A stretch of 64,000 nt of DNA from Micrococcus sp. 2A (GCF_039519235.1 NZ_CP154351.1:868001-932000); one strand, 5' to 3'. Positions 25,601-35,220 are shown, numbered from the stretch's first letter. Translations and numbers: made by a program. The notes: a model not told the origin generated them from the letters alone.

Positions 25601-26476
25601 CAGCTTGTTCTTGCGGGCGCGCTGGACCAGGTCGTCGTAGGCCTGCCAGAAGCCGCGGAAGTCCAGGGTCTCGGCGGCCTTCACGTTGGGGACCACGAGC
25701 GCGCGCGTGCCGTCCGGCTTGGGCAGGTCGATGGCCAGGCCGAAGTTCACGTGGGCGGGCTCCACCATGGTGGGCTTGCCGTCGCGCTCCTCGTAGAGCA
25801 CGTTCATGGCGGGCATCTCGTTCAGCGCGCGCACGATCGCGTAGCCGATGAGGTGCGTGAAGGAGACCTTGCCGCCGCGGGTGCGGGCCAGGTGGCTGTT
25901 GATCATGGCGCGGTTGTCCATGAGCAGCTTGGCGGGCACGTCGCGCACCGTGGTGGCGGTGGGCATGGAGAGGGAGGCGTCCATGTTGGAGGCCACGGCC
26001 TTGGCCATGCCCTTGAGCACGGTGGCCTTCTCCTCCTTCGTGGAGGCGCCCGCGGTGGGCTCGTCCTTGGCGGGCTCGGAGGGCACGGCCTGGGCGGCGG
26101 CCTTCTTGGCGCTGGTCTTGGCGGGCGCGGTCTTCGGCTGGGCGGTGGCGGGGGCGGCCGTCGCGGTTGCGGACGCGGCGCGGGTGTCCCCGCCGGTGCG
26201 GACCGGGGTGGCGTTCGCCGACGGCGCGGTGGCGGACTGCGGGCCGTCGCCCTCGGCCGAGGCGGCCTTCGCGGGGGACGTCTTCGCGGGGGCGGGCTTC
26301 GACGGCGTGGCGGAGGCCGCCTGCTGCGGGGCGCTCGCCTCGAGGCGAGCGAAGATCTGTGCCCACTGACGATCCACGGAGCCCTCGTCGGCGCGGTACT
26401 TCCGGTAGATCTCGGCCACGAGCTTCTCGTTCCCGGGGAACTCCTGCGCGAGCCGATCAGACGTGAGTTCTGGCAC
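22685..26476 (-). CDS. kgd: Multifunctional 2-oxoglutarate dehydrogenase E1/E2-like protein (Kgd)
   Basis: A 1263-residue TCA enzyme, actinobacterial type. N terminus (1-45) resembles the E1 docking segment; then an Ala/Pro/Lys linker to about residue 125. An acyltransferase-like domain (about 130-380) contains DHRVIQGAGSGEFLK. The thiamine-diphosphate E1 part follows, with GDAAFAGQGVV and VNNQVGF around residues 670-710 and QDEPANQGPW near the end. In mycobacteria and corynebacteria this protein decarboxylates 2-oxoglutarate, works with a shared E2 and is inhibited by the FHA protein GarA/OdhI. Start ATG 26476 begins MPELTSDRLAQEFPGN. Divergent from guaB1. Confidence 0.95.
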   Translation of the reverse strand: MPELTSDRLAQEFPGNEKLVAEIYRKYRADEGSVDRQWAQIFARLEASAPQQAASATPSKPAPAKTSPAKAASAEGDGPQSATAPSANATPVRTGGDTRAASATATAAPATAQPKTAPAKTSAKKAAAQAVPSEPAKDEPTAGASTKEEKATVLKGMAKAVASNMDASLSMPTATTVRDVPAKLLMDNRAMINSHLARTRGGKVSFTHLIGYAIVRALNEMPAMNVLYEERDGKPTMVEPAHVNFGLAIDLPKPDGTRALVVPNVKAAETLDFRGFWQAYDDLVQRARKNKLTMDDYAGTTVSLTNPGGIGTVHSVPRLSKGQAAIIGVGALTYPAAFQGAAESTLNDLAISRTITLTSTYDHRVIQGAGSGEFLKIIHGYLLGEDGFYDEVFQSLRIPYEPVRWAQDVQVNPDEQVGKVARVQQLIHAYRDRGHLLANVDPLEYTMRTHPDLDVREHGLTLWDLDRPWPTGGFGGQSTLPLRAILGVLRDAYCRTIGVEYMHIQNPAERAWFQDQLERPYNKPTREEQLRILSRLNAAEAFETFLQTKYIGQKRFSLEGGESLIPLLDHILGDAADAGIDEVAIGMAHRGRLNVLTNIAGKTYGQVFREFEGATPNGASGSGDVKYHMGTEGTFMSDAGNSTRVYLAANPSHLEAVDPVLEGIVRAKQDRLDLGSEHPDSFSVLPILVHGDAAFAGQGVVTEVLNLSQLPGYRTGGTVHVIVNNQVGFTTPPSQARSSVYATDVAKSIQAPILHVNGDEPESVMRVAQLAFEYRQRFNKDVVIDLVCYRRRGHNEGDDPSMTQPRMYNLIEQKRSTRKLYVESLVGRGDITQEEADTALRDYQQQLERVFAETHESNADTSGTGGIEPASDRDRAPQAPAKTAISPETLRAIGEAHLATPEDFTVHPKLSTLLERRAKMAVDGGIDWGFAELAAFGSLLMEGVPVRLAGQDSQRGTFTQRHSVFHDRVTDEEWTPLKNLSPDQAKFWVYNSLLSEYAALGFEYGYSVERSDALVLWEAQFGDFLNGAQTVIDEFISSAEQKWSQSSSVVLLLPHGYEGQGPDHSSARIERFLQMCAEDNMRVVNPSNGASHFHLLREQAYARPRKPLIVFTPKQLLRLKAAANSVEDFTQGRFQPVIPDAGVDAKKVTRVLLVSGRLYYDLLARREKSGDETTAIVRVEQLYPLPLEEIREQLAAYGDAEVMWVQDEPANQGPWPFMALNLVPQLGREVRLVSRPASASTSAGTKGRHDTELQTLLDTSFGR

Positions 26477-26505
26477 TGTGCAACGCCTCTTCCTGAGCCT
26501 TGTGA

Positions 26506-28155
<1,650 letters not shown>

Positions 28156-28203
28156 GGCGGCGCGGCACGCCCGAAGGGGTCTCTCCGCCCGCGGCCCCGC
28201 CCC

Positions 28204-28209
28204 TATACT
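28204..28209 (+). promoter_or_regulatory. -10 element TATACT for the CNNM/CorC operon leader
   Basis: TATACT nine bases before ATG 28219, the same geometry as leaderless genes here, but 140 bases before the transporter start at 28350. Confidence 0.6.
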
Positions 28210-28218
28210 GGTCGCACT

Positions 28219-28368
28219 ATGGATCACCCTGACACTGCTGTGCCAGCCTGCCCGTCCGCGCTCGCGGACGGGGCCGGATCGGAGCCTTCCAGTCCCGGCG
28301 TCGCCCGTTCGACGCCCACCCCGACTCCTCGGGGAGGGGGTGAGGCCCCGTGGAGTGGATCCTGCTGA
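28219..28368 (+). CDS. Upstream ORF / leader peptide before the CNNM-family gene
   Basis: A 49-codon open frame whose ATG sits nine bases after TATACT, so it could be translated from a leaderless mRNA. It begins MDHPDTAVPACP, rich in Asp and Pro, and later has a Thr-Pro-Thr-Pro run. It ends at 28368, overlapping the GTG of the transporter gene (28350) in another frame. Third-position GC is only about two thirds, unlike normal genes here, so it is not an ordinary protein. The leader peptide MgtL of Salmonella (start MEPDPTP) works by ribosome destabilisation at low magnesium; the analogy is inference. Confidence 0.4.
   Translation: MDHPDTAVPACPSALADGAGSEPSSPGVARSTPTPTPRGGGEAPWSGSC
28251..28272 (+). 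promoter_or_regulatory. Hairpin in the CNNM/CorC leader
   Basis: cccgtccgcg (28251-28260) and cgcggacggg (28263-28272) form a very stable stem in the middle of the leader and inside the upstream ORF; possible attenuator. Confidence 0.5.
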
Positions 28369-29669
28369 TCGCCGGCATCCTGCTCGTCCTGGGCACCGGA
28401 TTCTTCGTGGCCGTCGAGTTCTCGCTCATCGCGATCGACGTGCCCACCGTGCAGCGGATGGTGGACCAGGGCGACCGCGGCGCCGAGCCGCTCCTGCACT
28501 GCCTGAAGTCCCTGTCCACCCAGCTCTCCGCGTGCCAGCTGGGCATCACGCTCACCACGCTCCTGACGGGCTACGTCATGGACCCGGCGATCGGGCGCCT
28601 CGTGGACCCGCTCCTGATCGGGGCGGGCGTACCCGAGGCGATCGCGGGCACCGTCTCGCTCCTCGTCGCCATGGTGACGGCCACGCTGCTCTCCATGCTG
28701 ATCGGCGAGCTGGTGCCCAAGAACATGGCAATCTCCCAGCCCCTCCCCATCGGGCGTCGGCTCGCGCGGCCCATGCTCGTGTTCACGGCCGTCTTCCGGC
28801 CCGCGATCGCGGTCCTCAACGGCTTCTCCAACCGCGTCCTCGGGCGCTTCGGGATCGAGGCGAAGGAGGAGATCTCCGGCGCCCGCAGCCCTGAGGAGCT
28901 CTCCTCGCTCGTGCGGCGCTCGGCCCAGCTCGGCACGCTCGACCAGCAGACGGCCACGTTCCTGGACCGCACCCTGCGCTTCGCGGACCGCACGGCGGCC
29001 GACGTGATGACCCCGCGCATCCGCGTGGAGACCGTGGGCGAGGACGAGGGGCTCTCCCACGTCGTGGAGCTCGCCCGGCAGAGCGGCTTCTCCCGCTTCC
29101 CCGTGATCGGCGAGTCCTCGGACGACATCCGCGGCGTCGTGCACGTGAAGAGGGTCGCGGCCGTCCCCCGGGAGCGCCGCGCCGACCTCACGGCCGGCTC
29201 CCTCATGTCGGACATCATCCGCGTCCCCGAGACCGTCCACCTGGACCAGCTGCTCGCGGAGCTGCGCGAGGCCAACCTGCAGATGGCCGTGGTGGTGGAC
29301 GAGTACGGCGGCACCGCCGGCGTCGTCACCCTCGAGGACGTGGTGGAGGAGATCGTGGGCGAGGTCGCCGACGAGCACGACCGGATCACCCCCGGCGTCC
29401 TGCAGACCGCCTCCGGACGCTGGTACTTCCCGGCCGATCTGCGCCCGGACGAGGCGCAGGCCCAGATCACCGCGCTGTCCGTCCCCGAGGACGGCGCCTA
29501 CGAGACCATCGGCGGCTTCGTGATGGCCCGCCTCGGCCGCATCGCCCGGGTGGGCGACGTCGTGGCCGTCGACGGCGGATCGCTCGCGGTGGAGCGCATG
29601 GACGGACGGCGGGTGGAGCGCGTGCGCTTCGACCCGGTGCCCGCGGACAGGACGGAGGCCCGCGCATGA
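28350..29669 (+). CDS. CNNM/CorC (HlyC)-family membrane protein, first of pair
   Basis: A 439-residue protein with a DUF21/CNNM membrane domain (hydrophobic segments about 2-25, 60-85, 98-120, 132-150), a CBS pair (about 215-335; DVMTPRIRVETV and DEYGGTAGVVTLEDV) and a C-terminal CorC/HlyC domain (about 350-430). Members such as MpfA of Staphylococcus aureus and CorB/CorC proteins export magnesium or cobalt. GTG 28350 follows a ggggaggggg tract. The stop overlaps the next gene (ATGA), so two related subunits are made together. Confidence 0.88.
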   Translation: MEWILLIAGILLVLGTGFFVAVEFSLIAIDVPTVQRMVDQGDRGAEPLLHCLKSLSTQLSACQLGITLTTLLTGYVMDPAIGRLVDPLLIGAGVPEAIAGTVSLLVAMVTATLLSMLIGELVPKNMAISQPLPIGRRLARPMLVFTAVFRPAIAVLNGFSNRVLGRFGIEAKEEISGARSPEELSSLVRRSAQLGTLDQQTATFLDRTLRFADRTAADVMTPRIRVETVGEDEGLSHVVELARQSGFSRFPVIGESSDDIRGVVHVKRVAAVPRERRADLTAGSLMSDIIRVPETVHLDQLLAELREANLQMAVVVDEYGGTAGVVTLEDVVEEIVGEVADEHDRITPGVLQTASGRWYFPADLRPDEAQAQITALSVPEDGAYETIGGFVMARLGRIARVGDVVAVDGGSLAVERMDGRRVERVRFDPVPADRTEARA

Positions 29670-30724
29670 GCGAGGACGTGATCGGACTGCTCTGGCTGGT
29701 GGTCCTGCTGGTCGCCAACGCCTTCTTCGTGGCGGGCGAGTTCGCCGTCATGGGTGCTCGCCGCTCCCAGATCGAGCCGCGCGCCGAGGCAGGCTCCCGG
29801 CCGGCCACGACCGCCCTGTACGCCATGGAGCACGTCTCGGCGATGCTGGCCGTGTGCCAGCTCGGCATCACCGTGTGCTCGCTCCTGATCCTCAACGTCT
29901 CGGAGCCGGCCCTGCACCACCTGCTCGTGGTGCCGATGGAGGCCGTCGGCGTGCCTGCGGGCGTCGCGGACATCGCCGCGTTCGTCGTCGCCCTCCTGGT
30001 GGTCACGTTCCTCCACGTGACGTTCGGCGAGATGATCCCCAAGAACGCGGCGGTGTCGTTCGCCGATCGCGCCGTCATGCTCCTGGCCCAGCCGCTCGTG
30101 TGGCTCAGCCGCCTGCTCCACCCCATCATCGTGTCCCTGAACTGGGCCGCGAACCTCGTGCTGCGGGCGTTCGGGATCGAGCCGAAGGACGAGGTGGCCT
30201 CCTCCTTCACGCTCGAGGAGGTCCAGTCGATCGTGGCCGAGTCCACGCGCTCGGGCACCCTCGAGGACGAGTCCGGCGTGCTGCACTCCGCCCTGGAGTT
30301 CTCCTCCTACACGGCCGGCGACGTCATGGTCCCGCTGGAGCGCGTGGTCACGGTGCCGGAGGACGTCACCCCGCAGGCCTTCGAGTGGGCCGTGGGACGG
30401 GTGGGCTTCTCCCGCTTCGTGGTGGAGGACCCCGACGGCGGGTACACCGGCTACCTGCACCTCAAGGACGTGCTCATGGTGGCCCCCGACGCCTACGAGC
30501 GTCCCGTGCCGCTCACGCGCATCCGCTCCCTGGCCAACGTGCGCGCCGACGACGAGGTGGAGGACGCGCTCGCGCTCATGCAGCGCACCGGCTCCCACCT
30601 GGCGCGCGTGATCACCACGGAGGGCACCACCGTGGGCGTGCTGTTCCTGGAGGACGTCCTCGAGGAGCTCGTGGGTGAGATCCACGACGTCACGCAGACC
30701 CCACGGCGGATGCGGCTGGCCTGA
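29666..30724 (+). CDS. CNNM/CorC-family membrane protein, second of pair, lacking the CorC domain
   Basis: A 352-residue relative of the preceding protein: CNNM membrane domain (hydrophobic segments about 6-28, 55-80, 92-116, 128-150) and CBS pair (about 205-325; DVMVPLERVVTV and VGVLFLEDVLEELVGEI). It ends 16 residues after the second CBS domain, so the C-terminal CorC/HlyC domain of its partner is absent. The two probably form a heterodimeric ion exporter. Tandem genes of this kind are frequent in actinobacteria. Confidence 0.88.
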   Translation: MSEDVIGLLWLVVLLVANAFFVAGEFAVMGARRSQIEPRAEAGSRPATTALYAMEHVSAMLAVCQLGITVCSLLILNVSEPALHHLLVVPMEAVGVPAGVADIAAFVVALLVVTFLHVTFGEMIPKNAAVSFADRAVMLLAQPLVWLSRLLHPIIVSLNWAANLVLRAFGIEPKDEVASSFTLEEVQSIVAESTRSGTLEDESGVLHSALEFSSYTAGDVMVPLERVVTVPEDVTPQAFEWAVGRVGFSRFVVEDPDGGYTGYLHLKDVLMVAPDAYERPVPLTRIRSLANVRADDEVEDALALMQRTGSHLARVITTEGTTVGVLFLEDVLEELVGEIHDVTQTPRRMRLA

Positions 30725-30754
30725 GCGGGGCCCCGGGCGGCGGGCGCCGGAACC

Positions 30755-30777
30755 TGCTAACATGAGAATCGTTAGCA
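30755..30777 (+). promoter_or_regulatory. Zur operator overlapping the zinc ABC promoter
   Basis: TGAGAATCGTTAGCA (30763-30777) fits the Zur box pattern TGAAAATNATTTTCA at most positions and lies in a longer inverted repeat TGCTAAC-N9-GTTAGCA (30755-30777). An extended -10, TGCTAACAT (30755-30763), overlaps it, so Zur binding would block the promoter. zur itself is at the far end of the locus. Confidence 0.65.
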
Positions 30778-30827
30778 ACAAGACGCCTCGTCGGGCGCCG
30801 CCGCCCCCCCGGAAGGACCCCTCGCCC

Positions 30828-31835
30828 GTGACCGCTCCCCGCCGTGCCCGCACTCTCGCCGCACCCCTCCTCGTGCTCGCCCTCGGGCTGAGCGCGTGCG
30901 GCTCCGAGGCCGGCGAGGGGGCCGGCCGCCCGGCCGCCGACCCGGGGGAGGGGAAGCCCGTCGCCGTGGCCACCACCACCCAGCTCGGATCGGTCCTCGC
31001 GGACGTCACGGCGTGCCGCGACGCGGAGTCCGGGACGATCATGGGCCCGGGCGACGATCCGCACGACGTGTCCCCGTCCTCCGAGCAGGTGGCCCAGATG
31101 GTCCGCGCCGGACTCGTGTTCTCCAACGGCCTCGGCCTCGAGGGCGGCATGGGGTCCGCGCTCGAGAATGCGAAGCGGGACGGCGCCGACGTCGTGGAGG
31201 TGGCACCCCGGCTGGACCCCCTGCCCTTCGGCGCCGGTGAGGCCGAGCACGCGGGGGAGAGTGCCGAGGAGCACGCCGCCCACGCCCACGAGGGCCACGC
31301 CCACGGCTCGCAGGACCCGCATGTCTGGATGGACGTGGCGCGCATGGCCACGGCCGCGTCGGTGATGGGCGACGCCCTGGCCGAGCACACCGGCGACGAC
31401 GGCTACGCCGAGTGCGGGCGCCGCGTGCAGGGGGAGCTCGAGGACACCGACCGGCAGGTTCGCGAGATCCTGGCGGCCGTCCCCGCGGAGCGGCGCACGC
31501 TCGTCACCGACCACGACGCCTACGGCTACTTCGGAGCGGCGTACGGGTTCGAGGTGGCCGGCGTCGTGATCCCGGGCGGATCGACGGACGCGGAGCCCTC
31601 CTCCCAGGAGCTCGCGGCCCTGGCCTCCCAGGTGCGCGAGTCCGGCGCGGATGCGATCCTCACCTCCGTGGCAGCGGGCACGGGCCTCGTGGACGCGGTC
31701 TCCCGGGAGGCGGGGGACCTGCCGGTCGTGGAGCTGTACGAGTCCGGCGTCGGGCCCGCGGACTCCGCCGAGTCCGATTATGCCGACGCCATGCTCCACA
31801 ACGCGCGGACGCTCGCCGACGCCCTCGCCGGCTGA
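30828..31835 (+). CDS. znuA: Zinc ABC transporter substrate-binding lipoprotein
   Basis: A 335-residue cluster A-I metal-binding lipoprotein. The signal peptide ends in the lipobox LSAC (Cys24). A His/Glu-rich flexible loop (HAAHAHEGHAHGSQDPHVW) marks zinc rather than manganese binding, and the fold motifs DPHVWMD, TDHDAYGYFG and IPGGSTDAEPSSQEL follow. GTG 30828 is preceded by GGAAGGA with ten bases spacing; the ATG at 30762 lies inside the Zur box and is rejected. Operon znuA-znuB-znuC, predicted to be repressed by Zur when zinc is plentiful. Confidence 0.92.
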   Translation: MTAPRRARTLAAPLLVLALGLSACGSEAGEGAGRPAADPGEGKPVAVATTTQLGSVLADVTACRDAESGTIMGPGDDPHDVSPSSEQVAQMVRAGLVFSNGLGLEGGMGSALENAKRDGADVVEVAPRLDPLPFGAGEAEHAGESAEEHAAHAHEGHAHGSQDPHVWMDVARMATAASVMGDALAEHTGDDGYAECGRRVQGELEDTDRQVREILAAVPAERRTLVTDHDAYGYFGAAYGFEVAGVVIPGGSTDAEPSSQELAALASQVRESGADAILTSVAAGTGLVDAVSREAGDLPVVELYESGVGPADSAESDYADAMLHNARTLADALAG

Positions 31836-31900
31836 CCCGTCCCCCGCCGCGGGCACCGCCCGTGGCCCCACCGACACCGACCCTGAGGACCGACACCCCC

Positions 31901-32791
31901 GTGGACTGGCTGACCGACCCCTTCCTGCTGGGATTCCAGCAACGCGCCCTGCTCGGCGGGCTCATCGCCGCACTCACGTGCTCCGTGGTGGGCACCTGGC
32001 TCGTGCTGCGCGGCATGAGCTTCTTCGGGGACGCGTTCGTGCACGGCGTCCTGCCGGGCATCGCGCTCGCCGTGGTGCTGGGCGGGAACCTGCACGTGGG
32101 CGCCGCCGTGGCCGCCGCCGTCATGATGGCCGGCATCTCGCTCGTCCACCGGGCCACCACCCTCAAGGAGGACACGGCCATCGGCCTGCTGTTCGTGGGG
32201 ATGATGGCCCTCGGCGTCGTGATCATCTCGCTCTCGGACTCCTACACGGGCTCCCTCACCGCCATCCTCTTCGGCGACGCCCTCGGCGTCTCGCCGGAGG
32301 GGCTGCGGGTGCAGGGCGCGATCGCGGCCGCCGTCGTGGTGCTGGGCCTGGTGCTGTACCGTCCGCTGCTGGCCCTGAGCTTCTCGGAGGCCAAGGCGCG
32401 CGCCCTCGGCATGCGCCCCCGGCTCACGCACGCGCTCCTGCTCGTGATGATCGGGGCCGCCGTGATCGGCTCGTTCCAGGCCGTGGGCACCGTGCTCGTG
32501 TTCGGCCTGCTCGTGGGCCCGCCCGCCACCGCCGCGCTGATCACACGCACCGTGCCGTGGATGATGGCCGCCTCCATGCTGATCGGCGCCCTCTCCGTCA
32601 CCCTCGGCCTGATCCTGAGCTTCCACTGGGGCACGGCAGGATCCGCCACCATGGCGCTCGTGCCGATCGTCCTGTTCTTCCTCGTCCTGGCCGTGCGCGC
32701 CGCGGTGCAGGCCGCCCGGGGGCGCCGCCTCCGCGCCGCGGCCCGCCGCACGCGTGACGGCCTCCCGACCCGCCGGAGCGTGACCTCGTGA
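31901..32791 (+). CDS. znuB: Zinc ABC transporter permease
   Basis: A 296-residue ABC-3 family permease with about eight hydrophobic segments, starting MDWLTDPFLLGFQQRALLGG and containing GTWLVLRGMSFFGDAF, characteristic of metal-ion permeases. GTG 31901 is chosen from the start of similarity; GAGGA lies 12 bases upstream, slightly far. Its stop codon overlaps the ATPase gene start (GTGA). The C terminus is Arg-rich and cytoplasmic. Confidence 0.9.
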   Translation: MDWLTDPFLLGFQQRALLGGLIAALTCSVVGTWLVLRGMSFFGDAFVHGVLPGIALAVVLGGNLHVGAAVAAAVMMAGISLVHRATTLKEDTAIGLLFVGMMALGVVIISLSDSYTGSLTAILFGDALGVSPEGLRVQGAIAAAVVVLGLVLYRPLLALSFSEAKARALGMRPRLTHALLLVMIGAAVIGSFQAVGTVLVFGLLVGPPATAALITRTVPWMMAASMLIGALSVTLGLILSFHWGTAGSATMALVPIVLFFLVLAVRAAVQAARGRRLRAAARRTRDGLPTRRSVTS

Positions 32792-33564
32792 ACGACCCCC
32801 GGATCCTCGCCGAGGCCGCAGGCCTCGAGCTGCGCCACGGCGAGCACCAGGCCGTGGAGGCCTCCTCCTTCACGGTTCCCGCCGGGTGCGTGGTGGCTGT
32901 GATCGGGCCCAACGGCTCCGGCAAGTCCACCCTCCTGGCGGCGCTCGCGGGAGTGCTCGAGCCCGCGGCGGGCACCGTGCACGTGCTCGGCGAGCCCGCC
33001 GCCGAGCGGGCCCGCCGCACCGCCTTCGTGATGCAGTCCCTCCAGTTCCCGCAGGGCGTCCCGCTCACGGTGCGGGACGTGGTCACCATGGGCCGGTACC
33101 CGTCCCTCGGCTGGTTCGGACGCCTGAGGGCCGCCGACCGGGCCGCGGTGGACGCGGCGATGGAGCGCATGCGGGTCACGGACCTGGCGGCGCGGCACCT
33201 CGACCAGCTCTCCGGCGGCCAGCGGCAGCGCGTGTACGTCGCACAGGGTCTGGCCCAGGAGCATGACGTGCTCATGCTGGACGAGCCGGTCACCGGCCTC
33301 GACCTGGTCTCGGCCCGCACGATCGACGACCTGATCCACGAGCAGCCGCACGAGGGGGTCTCCGTGGTGTTCACGACCCACGACCTCGACGAGGCGGCCG
33401 CGGCGGACCATGTGGTCCTCATGGGCGGACGCGTGGTCGCCTCGGGCGTGCCCGCCCACGTGCTCACGGAGGAGAACCTCGAGCGGGTCTACGGGCGCGG
33501 CGCGCTCCACCGGCCCGTATTCGGGCATCTGGACGACCCCGCCGGGGGGCCTGAGCACCGCTAG
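32788..33564 (+). CDS. znuC: Zinc ABC transporter ATP-binding protein
   Basis: A 258-residue ATPase: Walker A GPNGSGKST near residue 40, Q-loop VMQSLQFPQG, signature LSGGQRQRVYVAQGLA, Walker B VLMLDEPVTGLD and the H-loop THDLDEA. Energises ZnuB-mediated zinc import. Last gene of the znuABC operon; convergent with zur 12 bases downstream. Confidence 0.92.
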   Translation: MNDPRILAEAAGLELRHGEHQAVEASSFTVPAGCVVAVIGPNGSGKSTLLAALAGVLEPAAGTVHVLGEPAAERARRTAFVMQSLQFPQGVPLTVRDVVTMGRYPSLGWFGRLRAADRAAVDAAMERMRVTDLAARHLDQLSGGQRQRVYVAQGLAQEHDVLMLDEPVTGLDLVSARTIDDLIHEQPHEGVSVVFTTHDLDEAAAADHVVLMGGRVVASGVPAHVLTEENLERVYGRGALHRPVFGHLDDPAGGPEHR

Positions 33565-33576
33565 GCGCCCAGGGGC

Positions 33577-34005
33577 TCAGCCCGCCGCGGCCGCCGTGCA
33601 CGCGGCGCAGAGGCCGGTGATCTCCACGGTGTGGTCCGTGGCCGTGAACCCGTGCACGGCGGCGACGGCGGCCGCCCACCGCTCGACGGGCGGGGCCGTG
33701 AGCTCCACGGTGGCCCCGCACGAGCGGCACACGAGGTGGTGGTGATGGCCCTGCGCGGCGCACCGGCGGTACACGGACTCGCCGTCCTCGCGCCGGAGGA
33801 CGTCCACGGTGCCGTCCTCGAGCTGCTGCTGCAGCGTGCGGTACACGGTGGCGAGGGAGACGCGCTCGCCGGCGTCCTTGAGGTGGGCGTGGAGCTCCTG
33901 GGCACTGACGAAGTCCTCGAGCTCGTCCAGGGCACGGTCCACAGCCGCCTTCTGGCGGGTGGCGCGCACGCGTCCGGCGCGGGGGTCGGGAGCGGTGCTG
34001 GTCAC
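33577..34005 (-). CDS. zur: Zinc uptake regulator of the Fur family
   Basis: A 142-residue Fur-family repressor. Winged-helix DNA-binding part with SAQELHAHLKDAGERVSLATVYRTLQ, the metal-binding HHHHLVCRSCG and a second pair CAAC near the C terminus that completes the structural zinc site. GTG 34005 has AAGGAGGA eight bases upstream; the longer frame to 34134 lacks such a site. Convergent placement next to znuABC and the Zur box upstream of znuA identify it as Zur rather than Fur. Confidence 0.9.
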   Translation of the reverse strand: MTSTAPDPRAGRVRATRQKAAVDRALDELEDFVSAQELHAHLKDAGERVSLATVYRTLQQQLEDGTVDVLRREDGESVYRRCAAQGHHHHLVCRSCGATVELTAPPVERWAAAVAAVHGFTATDHTVEITGLCAACTAAAAG

Positions 34006-34185
34006 GCTGACGGTCCTCCTTCCGCGGCCGGATCCGAACGGTCCCGGGGGGCTTCGCGGAGCCGATGACCGGCTCCTGGGCACTCGTCCCAGGCTATCAG
34101 CGGGGCCGGATCCGGCGTGGTGCCCCGGGCACACGGGGCGCGTCGCGGGGCGTCCGCCGCGCGGTGAGCGTTACGGACCGTCACG

Positions 34186-34191
34186 TATGGT
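34186..34191 (+). promoter_or_regulatory. -10 element TATGGT for the rhodanese gene
   Basis: TATGGT six bases before GTG 34198; no ribosome site, so a leaderless mRNA is likely. Confidence 0.45.
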
Positions 34192-34197
34192 GTGCGG

Positions 34198-35163
34198 GTG
34201 CACACCCTTCCCTCCGACGCCCCGGCCCCGATCCGCCCCGCCTCCGCGGCGTCCGTCGTCACGGTGGACGTGCTGGCCGGCTGGCTCCGACTGGCGCCCG
34301 CGATGGAGGCGGAGCCCGTCCCGGCCGTCCCCGCCTACGTGCAGGCCGACGCCCCCGCACCGCGGCGCCTCGTGCTCCTCGACATCCGCTACGAGCTCGG
34401 CAGCGGTGCGACCGACCATGAGGGCTATCTCCACGGCCACCTGCCCGGCGCCGTCTACGTGGCCCTGCCGAGCCGGCTCGCCGGCCCGCCCGGGACCCTG
34501 GAGGGCCGTCACCCGCTGCCGGATCCGGCGGACTTCGCGGAGACGGTGCGCATGTGGGGGATCGACGACGGCGACACCGTGGTCGTGTACGACGACATCG
34601 GCGGCCTCGCCGCCGCGCGCGCCTGGTGGCTGCTGCGCCACGGGGGGCTGCCCGACGTGCTGCTGCTCGACGGCGGGCTGGATGCGTGGCGAGAGGCCGG
34701 ACTGCCGCTGCAGTCGGGCGAGGTGATCCCCACGCCGGGCTCGGCGACCATCCAGTGGGGCCGCATGCCCGTGGTGGACGCCGCCGGCGCCGAGGAGATC
34801 GCCGAGCACGGCCTGCTCCTCGACGCCCGCGCCGCCGAACGGTATCGCGGAGAGGTCGAGCCCCTCGATCCGATGGCCGGCCACATCCCCGGCGCCCGCA
34901 GTCTGCCGACCGCGCAGAACCTCCGCCCCGACGGTCGCCTCCTGCCGCCCGAGCAGCTCGCGGCGCGCTTCGCGGCGGCCGGGGTGCGGGACGACGTCCG
35001 GGTGGCCGTCTACTGCGGATCCGGCGTCACGGCCGCCCATCAGGTCCTCGCGATGACCGTGGCGGGCCATCCCGGGGCGGCGCTCTTCCCCGGCTCCTGG
35101 TCCTCATGGGTCCACGATCCGGCCCGGCCGGTGGCCGTGGGGGCCTCTCCTGACGGACACTGA
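34198..35163 (+). CDS. sseA: Sulfurtransferase with tandem rhodanese domains
   Basis: A 321-residue thiosulfate/3-mercaptopyruvate sulfurtransferase. The N-terminal inactive rhodanese domain includes LLDIRYELG and GHLPGAVYV. The C-terminal domain has the catalytic Cys in VYCGSGVTAAH, the loop CGSGVTA being typical of 3-mercaptopyruvate sulfurtransferases. GTG 34198 is preferred to GTG 34192 because of its distance from the -10 box. No signal peptide. Likely roles are cysteine catabolism, sulfane sulfur or cyanide detoxification. The symbol is by analogy. Confidence 0.85.
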   Translation: MHTLPSDAPAPIRPASAASVVTVDVLAGWLRLAPAMEAEPVPAVPAYVQADAPAPRRLVLLDIRYELGSGATDHEGYLHGHLPGAVYVALPSRLAGPPGTLEGRHPLPDPADFAETVRMWGIDDGDTVVVYDDIGGLAAARAWWLLRHGGLPDVLLLDGGLDAWREAGLPLQSGEVIPTPGSATIQWGRMPVVDAAGAEEIAEHGLLLDARAAERYRGEVEPLDPMAGHIPGARSLPTAQNLRPDGRLLPPEQLAARFAAAGVRDDVRVAVYCGSGVTAAHQVLAMTVAGHPGAALFPGSWSSWVHDPARPVAVGASPDGH

Positions 35164-35220
35164 GGGCGGACCCTCGGCGGGCCGTGCGCCCGCCCACCCC
35201 GCAGATCGGAAGGACACCCC

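Noticed and set aside
30762..30827. ATG at 30762 as start of the zinc-binding lipoprotein
   Set aside because: It lies inside the Zur box/promoter and would put a hydrophilic stretch before the signal peptide; GTG 30828 has a ribosome site.
31150..31900. Upstream extension of the zinc permease frame
   Set aside because: It is an out-of-frame shadow of znuA.
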